Origin: Eudorina sp. 2006-703-Eu-15
Lineage: Eukaryota; Chlorophyta; Chlorophyceae; Chlamydomonadales; Volvocaceae
Reading direction: 5' to 3'
Assembly: GCA_003117195.1 (NCBI GenBank)
Contig: BDSI01000064.1
Location: 558,001-622,000 of the forward strand
DNA: 64,000 nt
The notes under the pieces are model-generated. The model was not told the origin of the DNA. It did no database searches and worked only from the letters and a program-made list of their open reading frames with translations. Shown one piece after another: positions 59,101 to 64,000 of this stretch; the first letter of the stretch is position 1, and each line of letters starts with the position of its first letter. A program made the translations under genes and the position numbers.

Positions 59101-62100
59101 GGGGATGGTAGTGGCGGTGGTAGTGGTGGTAGTGGTGGTAATGGTGGTGGTAATGGTGGTGGTGGTGGTGGTGGCGGTGGCGGTGGTAGTGGTGGTAGTG
59201 GCGGTGGTAGTGGTGGTGGTAGTGGTGGTAGTGGTGGTGGTAGTGGTGGTAGTGGTGGTGGTAGTGGTGGTAGTGGTGGTGGTGGTGGGGTGATTTGCGG
59301 GATGGAGGTGCGCCGGACGGAGAGAGTGGCAATGGGGTGGGGAGGCACGGGGCCAATGAAAAAAGGGTAGAGGAGGACGGGGGACGCGGGAAAACGGGCA
59401 AGATGAGGGGGGAAAGGAGAAGGGAGGTGGGCCTTAGAACGTGGTAGCAGAGCTCTGTTTGGGCAGCGTCAGGGTCGGGGTCAGGGTCGGGGTCGTGACC
59501 TCGTGAGGCTTCAGCGAGGCGTCACCAATTCAGACAAAATGCACAATGTGGTCGGAGAGTACGGCAATCATCACTGATTAGTACGACTGGATACGACAGA
59601 TAACCTGCGGATATCACCCGTGCGAACCCCCGTGCGGGACGGCGGCGACGCCGCCCGCGAGACACAAAGACAACCTTGTAAAGCTGTAATAATATCGCGG
59701 TGAACCACGCCACGCCGTACGTGATTCCCCTCCTCTCATCCTGTACCGTACATTCCGTACAAAGATGGCCAGCCAATCTGCACCACCGCCACACCACCGT
59801 ATAGCTTCGGTGCCGCCCACCCTGGCCGCTTCCCAGTGGACTGTACGGCGAGCCGGCGTGCAAACTTGCCGTACCTGCAGCTCGAACTCCCGGACCTTTG
59901 TGGCGCGAAGGTTGTCCCGGACCTCGTACAGCGAACGTGCCGTCGTGGATGTGGCCTCCGTCTGGTCGGGTGGGAGGGCGACGATACAAACGCGCACGCA
60001 TACAGACACACACACACACGCGTTATGGGTGGGTTTCTCATTAAACACACACGACTTTCTCAAGATACACATATGCGGCTCAGTCCTCCAAAACCCAAGC
60101 ACCACCCGGAGGGCCCCACACGACCCGCCTCCGCACCCTCCGCAACCACGGGCGGACGGGCCGGCTGGTCCCGGCGCGGCACCGCGGGGGAGGGGTGAGA
60201 TGGGCATTGAACGGCCTCTACTACTGTCGTACCTGATCGCGCCACATGCCGTACAGCTGTTTCGTGAGATCCGCGATCAGATCCGCGTACAGCAGTGTCG
60301 CCTGCGCGCGGGCGGGGGCGTCCAGGGAGGGCAGCATCGCGGCGTTGACCTCCCGCAGGAGGGGCCCGCCGGCGACGGTGGCGCTGCCCTCGGCGGCGAC
60401 GGTGGCGTGGCTCGACTCGGACGCGGCGGCGGCGGCGGCGCCGCCGCTGCCCGCCGACTTTCGGTGCACCCCACCCAAGGACGACAGCGACGCCTCCGCC
60501 GCCGCCGTCATCGTCGAGCGCACCGACGCCGTCGGCGCCTTGGACGACGGCGGCGCCGTCGACAGCGCGACGGACACCGCCGACGCCAGCGCCGCCGCCG
60601 CGTCGCTGCCGCGGATCGTGGGGTTGGAACTGAGTGCACCGCCGCCGCCGCCGACGCTGCCGCCGACGACGCTGCCATGGACTGACCCGGCGGCGCCGCC
60701 AGACGGTACGGCAGGGAGTACGGAGCCCACGGCGGACAGCCCGGAAACGGAGGCGGAAGGACCGGCGGGGCCGGCGGCACCGCCCAGCAGCGACGCCAGC
60801 GACCCTAGGATGTCTTGGTTGGGCTGCGAGGTCCGGGGTCGGAGGGGAGTTCAGGAGGGGAGGTAAGAGGTGGAGGACACAGAGGTAGGGGAGCGGGTTT
60901 CTGGCTCCAAACACACACAGATGTAGCTAAGGCGCGCGCAGTCATGGAGTTCTGGCAGCGGGTGGCCAGTTTTGCAGAACTGGGCCGACCGCGACGGGGA
61001 TGGGAGGGGGTGGGACCGGACCACCCAATCCTATCGGTGGTGGAAGGCCGGATCCGTTGCGTGCAGCCAGTAGACGTAGACTCGTGATGGATAGATAGCA
61101 GCGCGAGACGCTAGGGTGTAGGGATTGGGACAACGGAAGCCCACTTCCGGGCACGATGGGGATCGTGGGTGCCCGAGGAGGGTCGGGCCCGACCAGTGGA
61201 GTTGGCAGCGAGCGGGACTTGTACGCGAGGGCCGCTCGCGACGGGAAGGGGTGTACGACAGGGATGCTTACGTGGTGATGTGCTGCCTTGTGCAAACCAT
61301 AGCCCCATCATGGAGCGCCCGACTGCGTACCCGGACCCAGCAAGGCCTGACGTGTGCAACGTCGCTCTGACTCTGCTGGGCGGGCAGGCCTGCCGGATGG
61401 TGCAACCCTAGCTAGTACGATTAGGTTGGGGCGCGGGACCAGGCTAGTTTTACCGCACCAAGCAGGGGCGCGCCTCCGAAACGCGCCCTGGGTGCTGCAA
61501 GGACTTGAGGAGGTTGAACAGCGGACTGCGAGGCGCAGACCGCCCGGGATGGGCCTTCGCCCACTCCCTTGAGGGGGCACAGCGGTCACCGATCCTCGGG
61601 GATCGGGCACGCGCCCTTGGTTGAGAGCGAGGGGACAGAGGCCCCTTACGCCCCTCTCCCCCGAATACGGGGGAGAGTGCTTCGGCGGTCTCCCGTATGG
61701 GGCGGGTTAGCGCCCCCGGCCAGTGTCGGCCCGGCAGATATGTAACGATTCACACACGCACACACGCACACACACACACACGCACACACGCACACACACA
61801 CACACACGCTCGCCGCCCGCACCCGCAGCGTCTTCTCCAGCGCCATGGCTTCGTACACCGCCCGCACATGGTCCAGGATGAGCGTCGCCCGCTGCTCCGC
61901 CGCCGTCAGCTCCGTCGTCAGTTGGTCCCGCTGCATGATCAGATCCGCCTGCGCCACCGCCGCGTCGGACAGCTTGGCGGTGGCGGTCACGAGCTGGGCC
62001 TGCAGCCGTACACTGTCGTACGTACACAGGAAACGTACGGAAGGCAAGGGTGCCGTACAGAGGGAGCCGGGGGAGGGGGGGTATATGAGACGGGTCCGCA

Positions 62101-63908
62101 ACGGGGGGAGTTCACGCACCTCGTCCTCTCTGTTTTTTTTGCGGGCGGACATGTCGCGGAAGCCGTCAGGCGGCGGAGGCAGCGACCGACCAGCCGATCG
62201 TCTGCGGGTCTGAGGTCGGGGGGCCCCTCAAGCCCCGCAGCTCCACAGCCGCCCCGGAACCATCTCCCACAGCCGCCGCCGCTCCGAGACACAGCAGCTC
62301 CGAAACCATCTCCCACAGCCGCCGCTCCGGAACCTTTTCTCTCCCCGGCCCCCCACAACAGCCTTTGGCGTTACGTCAACGATGCCGCAGGCCTCTCCCT
62401 GCCCAGGCAAACATAGCATCCCAACTCTCGTTGGGTGGGGTTAGGGCACCCCACATCAGAGTCCCCCCTTCCTCTCGATTTCCTATACCCACTTCCTCCC
62501 CCCTTCCCCCGTCTGGCAGCAGCGCAGCTTCAATCTGTTTATCAATTCCTATATTTTCCCCTCCCCTCCCTCCCTCCCTCCCTCCCTCCCACCCCTCCCT
62601 CCCTCCCTCCCTCCCTCCCACCCCTCCCCCCCAAGGCCCCACTCACCGCTCCTCAACCTCCGCCACGTACTTGGTCACCGCCGCCTGGTGGGCCTGACGC
62701 TCCCGCTCAAGAATATTCTGTACGATATTGCACGACGAAACACGAGGATGAAGTCGCTTCCTGGAAAAACGCTAGGACGGTTCCCCGGGGACGAACCCAA
62801 CCCAACCGGATCCCCCCGATCCGATCCTATCCGACCGCAAGCGGGACGGGAGGGCCCGGGTCCTAACAGCTACGACACGCCCGCATCCCCCCTCCCCCCC
62901 CTGCCGGCGCCCGCGCCCGCCCCTAATTATCAATCTAGACATGACATCAAAAACGGCGCTACATGACCGCCAAACGGATAGTCGAGCAGGACGACGACGG
63001 CAGTTAGGATAGGGCCCACGTGAATGTTGACGCCGCTGATACGGCCTGTGTAGGTCTCTGGACGTCTGCTGACGTGGGCAAGCGCCCCTCCCCTGCCTCC
63101 CCTCCCCCCTGCCGCCCCGCCCCGCCCTCCCCCGCCCTCCCCCGCTCACCTGCAGCTCCGCCACCTGCCCCTTGAGCACCTGCCGCGCCGCCCGCTCCTC
63201 CGCGTGCGCATTAGTCAGCCAGGCCACCGCCTGCTCCGTGTTGACCGTGTCCTGGCGGGCCTGCGGGTCGGAGCCATGGGCCCACGGGTCGGAGCCACGG
63301 AACCACGGGTCGGAGCCACGGAACCACGGGTCGGAGCCACGGAGCCACGGGTCGGAGCCACGGAACCACGGGTCGGAGCCACGGAACCACGGGTCGGAGC
63401 CACGGAACCACGGGACGGAGCCACGGAACCACGGGTTGGAGCCACGGAACCACGGGTCGGAGCCCCGGAAGCACGGGTCGGAGCCACGGAACCACGGGTC
63501 GGAGCCACGGAACCACGGGTCGGAGCCACGGAACCACGGGTCGCAGCCACGGGCCCACGGGTCGGAGCCACGGAACCACGGGTCGGAGCCACGGAACCAC
63601 GGGTCGGAGCCACGGAACCACGGGTCGGAGCCATGGTACCAACGACATGGCTTCGGATCAGCACTGAGGGTTCGGACGAGCACCAGAAACGGCAGCACGG
63701 GGCCTGATTCGCAGCAGGCGCGGGTTCCGCGGGTTTACACACATGTCGCGCACACGTTCCCGCGACGCACCCCATGTCTAGTTGGTTAGTTGGTTAGTTA
63801 GTTAGTTAGTCCGCCCACCTCGGCCAGCTGCTCCTTGGCGAACAGCAGCTCCGCCATGGCCACCTGCTGCGACTGGTACAGCTTCAGATAGTCGGAGCGG
63901 AACGAGAC
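41615..63908 (-). CDS. Giant coiled-coil protein, C-terminal 1763 residues (5' end outside window)
   Basis: I do not recognise the family. Thirty-two exons join with consistent phases: 63819..63908, 63150..63260, 62647..62717, 61823..62012, 60233..60823, 59875..59961, 57947..58074, 57487..57568, 56924..57088, 56450..56542, 55826..55972, 55409..55518, 55096..55237, 54535..54708, 54244..54377, 53592..53664, 53258..53334, 52450..52723, 51550..51621, 51108..51217, 50528..50660, 50103..50191, 49748..49841, 48458..49006, 47918..48057, 47443..47602, 46809..47118, 44725..44873, 43971..44102, 43202..43430, 42599..42766 and 41615..41832. Residues 1-1079 are heptad-rich coiled coil (for example KQLLEQVERL-type segments such as [20 protein letters not shown]), broken by an Ala/Ser/Gly insert at about 155-351. 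Residues 1080-1763 are globular ([59 protein letters not shown]), ending in a Ser/Ala-rich tail. A cytoskeletal, ciliary or centriolar scaffold is plausible but unproven. Confidence 0.75.
42101..42540. repeat. 20-bp minisatellite, 22 copies, in the last intron of the giant gene
   Basis: The unit is GGCGGATGGAGGGATGGATG, without length variation. The only difference between copies is G or A at the twelfth base. It lies between exons 42599..42766 and 41615..41832. Confidence 0.97.
42958..43091. repeat. Family B half-copies and (CA)n tracts
   Basis: Two copies of GGTCCTGTTCTGCCTGCTTG followed by AATAACACACAC lie at 42958-42990 and 42996-43020, then (CA)n at 43019-43045 and 43066-43091. They sit in an intron of the giant gene. 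Confidence 0.75.
45526..45533 (+). promoter_or_regulatory. TATA-like element upstream of tRNA-Lys
   Basis: GTATATAA lies about 27 nt before the mature tRNA start, the spacing seen for external TATA elements of plant tRNA genes. Confidence 0.5.
45560..45632 (+). tRNA. tRNA-Lys (anticodon CUU)
   Basis: A 73-nt cloverleaf. The acceptor stem GCCCGGG pairs with CTTGGGC with two G-U pairs, and the discriminator base is G. The D arm is GCTC/GAGC, the anticodon stem CAAGG/CCTTG with loop CTCTTAA (anticodon CTT), and the T arm GTGGG-TTCGAGC-CCCAC. A box (TAGCTCAGTCGG) and B box (GGTTCGAGCC) are intact, there is no intron, and CCA is not encoded. It sits on the plus strand inside the intron 44874-46808 of the minus-strand giant gene. 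Confidence 0.96.
45663..45667 (+). terminator. Pol III T-tract terminator of tRNA-Lys
   Basis: TTTTT lies 30 nt after the mature tRNA 3' end. It is the first run of at least four T downstream. Confidence 0.75.
46128..46783. repeat. Long pyrimidine tract (CCCCTCTCC)n in an intron of the giant gene
   Basis: About 650 bp almost exclusively of C and T on the plus strand (G/A on the transcribed sense strand), built from CCCCTCTCC and CCCCTCC units. It begins 26 nt from the donor of exon 46809..47118. It is a mirror-repeat type sequence capable of triplex formation. Confidence 0.95.
48131..48180 (+). repeat. Dispersed motif, family A, best-preserved copy
   Basis: Reads ATAGGAAATTGGTAGACATA, TTTATACTGC, GCTGCTGCCAGAGCAAATAT. 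It lies in an intron of the giant gene. Confidence 0.65.
49427..49553. repeat. 16-bp minisatellite (ACACCAACACCCCCAA)n
   Basis: About eight near-perfect units in the intron between exons ending at 49748 and starting at 49006. Confidence 0.95.
50395..50530. repeat. CCCACACACCCA-type low-complexity array
   Basis: Irregular CCCAACCCACACA units run up to the donor of exon 50528..50660. Confidence 0.85.
50842..50890. repeat. Telomere-like 10-bp repeat (TAACCGACCC)5
   Basis: Five near-perfect tandem units containing CCCTAA. The unit is 10 bp rather than the 7-bp CCCTAAA telomere repeat. Confidence 0.85.
51301..51345 (+). repeat. Dispersed motif, family A copy
   Basis: Reads GGAAATTCGTAGACATATTC then AAACCGCGCTGCTGCCAGAG and CAAAG. 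It is close to the 48131 copy. Confidence 0.6.
51790..52200. repeat. (GGAGAT)n hexanucleotide array, about 68 perfect copies
   Basis: Over 400 bp of uninterrupted GGAGAT units in the intron between exons 52450..52723 and 51550..51621, decaying into GGTGAT at one end (52201-52212). Confidence 0.98.
52841..52866 (+). repeat. Dispersed motif, family A fragment
   Basis: GGAGTTGGTAGACATATTAG then GCTGC. Core only. Confidence 0.45.
53779..53868 (+). repeat. Dispersed motif, family A copy interrupted by (CTG)n
   Basis: ATAGGAAATTGGTAGATATT, then TTCAAACTGGGCTG, expanding into CTG triplets (53810-53840) before CTGCCAGAGC. The triplet expansion sits exactly at the GCTGCTGCC of the family consensus. 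Confidence 0.6.
53938..53992. repeat. (TA)n-rich microsatellite
   Basis: TATATA/CATATATG-type sequence in an intron of the giant gene. Confidence 0.9.
55255..55380. repeat. (GTGTGGG)n low-complexity array
   Basis: Irregular GTGTGGGG and GTGGGTGTG units between exons 55409..55518 and 55096..55237. Confidence 0.85.
56140..56182. repeat. (CA)n microsatellite
   Basis: A CA tract preceding CGCTCAGTTATCTTTTACAC. The phrase AGTTATCTTTTACA recurs at about 9446 and 56362. Confidence 0.85.
56391..56425 (+). repeat. Dispersed motif, family B, forward copy
   Basis: ACGCATGTCACGCATCCCTG then CTCTGCCTGCCTAAG, followed by AACAAACAAACACA, in an intron of the giant gene. Confidence 0.55.
58612..58850. repeat. 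Minisatellite of about 45 bp built on GGTACGGCGAAGGTACGACA
   Basis: Roughly five to six diverged units containing GCGGTATGGTGGCGGGTCGG. The GTACGGC core matches the intronic GTACGG motif discussed in the findings. Confidence 0.8.
58861..59292. repeat. (GGT)n and GGTGGTAGT triplet arrays
   Basis: Long GGT/GTAGTG low-complexity arrays, interrupted at 58930-59100, in the 1.8-kb intron between exons 59875..59961 and 57947..58074. Confidence 0.95.
61403..61757 (-). repeat. Hairpin-rich dispersed element, full copy 3 (reverse)
   Basis: Reverse complement of the 8447-8795 element with scattered substitutions, from CCCTAGCTAGTACGATTAGG to GGCAGATATGTAACGATTC, abutting a (CA)n tract. Its hairpins are intact (CTCCCCCG-AATA-CGGGGGAG; CCGATCC-TCGG-GGATCGG). 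It lies in the intron 60824-61822 of the giant gene. Confidence 0.85.
62511..62554 (-). repeat. Dispersed motif, family A, reverse copy
   Basis: GTCTGGCAGCAGCGCAGCTT then CAATCTGTTTATCAATTCCT. This is the reverse of the 48131 copy with two to four differences. Confidence 0.55.
63262..63640. repeat. 21-bp minisatellite next to an exon of the giant gene
   Basis: About 18 units of GGAACCACGGGTCGGAGCCAC with no indels. It directly abuts the acceptor of exon 63150..63260 and is open in several frames; on the minus strand it reads (GSDPWFR)n in frame with that exon. Confidence 0.95.
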
Positions 63909-64000
63909 CTGGGGAGGGAGAGGGGAAGGGGGGAGGAGAGGGGGAAAGGGGGGAGGGGGAGGGGGAGGGCGGGAGGGGGAGACAGGGTTTTGGCGGGCAG

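Overview
This is a nuclear window from a GC-rich eukaryote, most probably a chlorophyte green alga. The genes are rich in introns with GT-AG boundaries. Candidate TGTAA poly(A) signals follow two plus-strand genes. There is a pherophorin-like cell-wall family protein, microsatellites ((GT)n, (CA)n, GGT triplets) are abundant, and a tRNA-Lys gene has a plant-like TATA element upstream. No bacterial, plasmid, phage or CRISPR features are present. All gene models were built by hand from open frames, splice sites and phase continuity; none was tested against transcripts.

Layout. 0.5-1.9 kb (+): unrecognised two-exon gene. 3.8-4.2 kb (-): possible orphan terminal exon. 5.0-5.7 kb (-): small three-exon gene with a possible N-myristoylation site. 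5.9-11.05 kb (+): zinc-finger protein fused to an endonuclease/exonuclease/phosphatase (DNase I-like) domain. 14.0-14.9 kb (-): intronless fibrillarin. 16.45-22.7 kb (-): complete 11-exon histidinol dehydrogenase. 23.6-26.3 kb (-): TPX2/WVD2-like putative microtubule-binding protein. 28.1-29.7 kb (-): complete 5-exon TRAPPC4/Trs23. 30.3-34.6 kb (+): 7-exon alpha/beta hydrolase. 35.6-38.9 kb (+): pherophorin-like protein with a C-terminal membrane anchor. 41.6 kb to beyond 63.9 kb (-): a giant coiled-coil gene with 32 phase-consistent exons and its N-terminus outside the window. A tRNA-Lys(CUU) gene lies antisense inside one of its introns.

The genes are mostly unrelated housekeeping functions (histidine biosynthesis, rRNA 2'-O-methylation, Golgi/ER tethering), so there is no operon-like logic. 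Two divergent gene pairs (5.66/5.94 kb and 29.68/30.32 kb) share short intergenic regions that probably serve as bidirectional promoters.

The most unusual content is non-coding. Introns carry long, very regular minisatellites (6-, 12-, 16-, 20- and 21-bp units), a roughly 650-bp pyrimidine tract, and clusters of GTACGG/CCGTAC at exon borders. Several short dispersed repeat families recur in both orientations. One is a roughly 350-bp hairpin-rich element at 8.45, 8.84 and 61.4 kb whose proximal end abuts a (GT)n tract in every copy.
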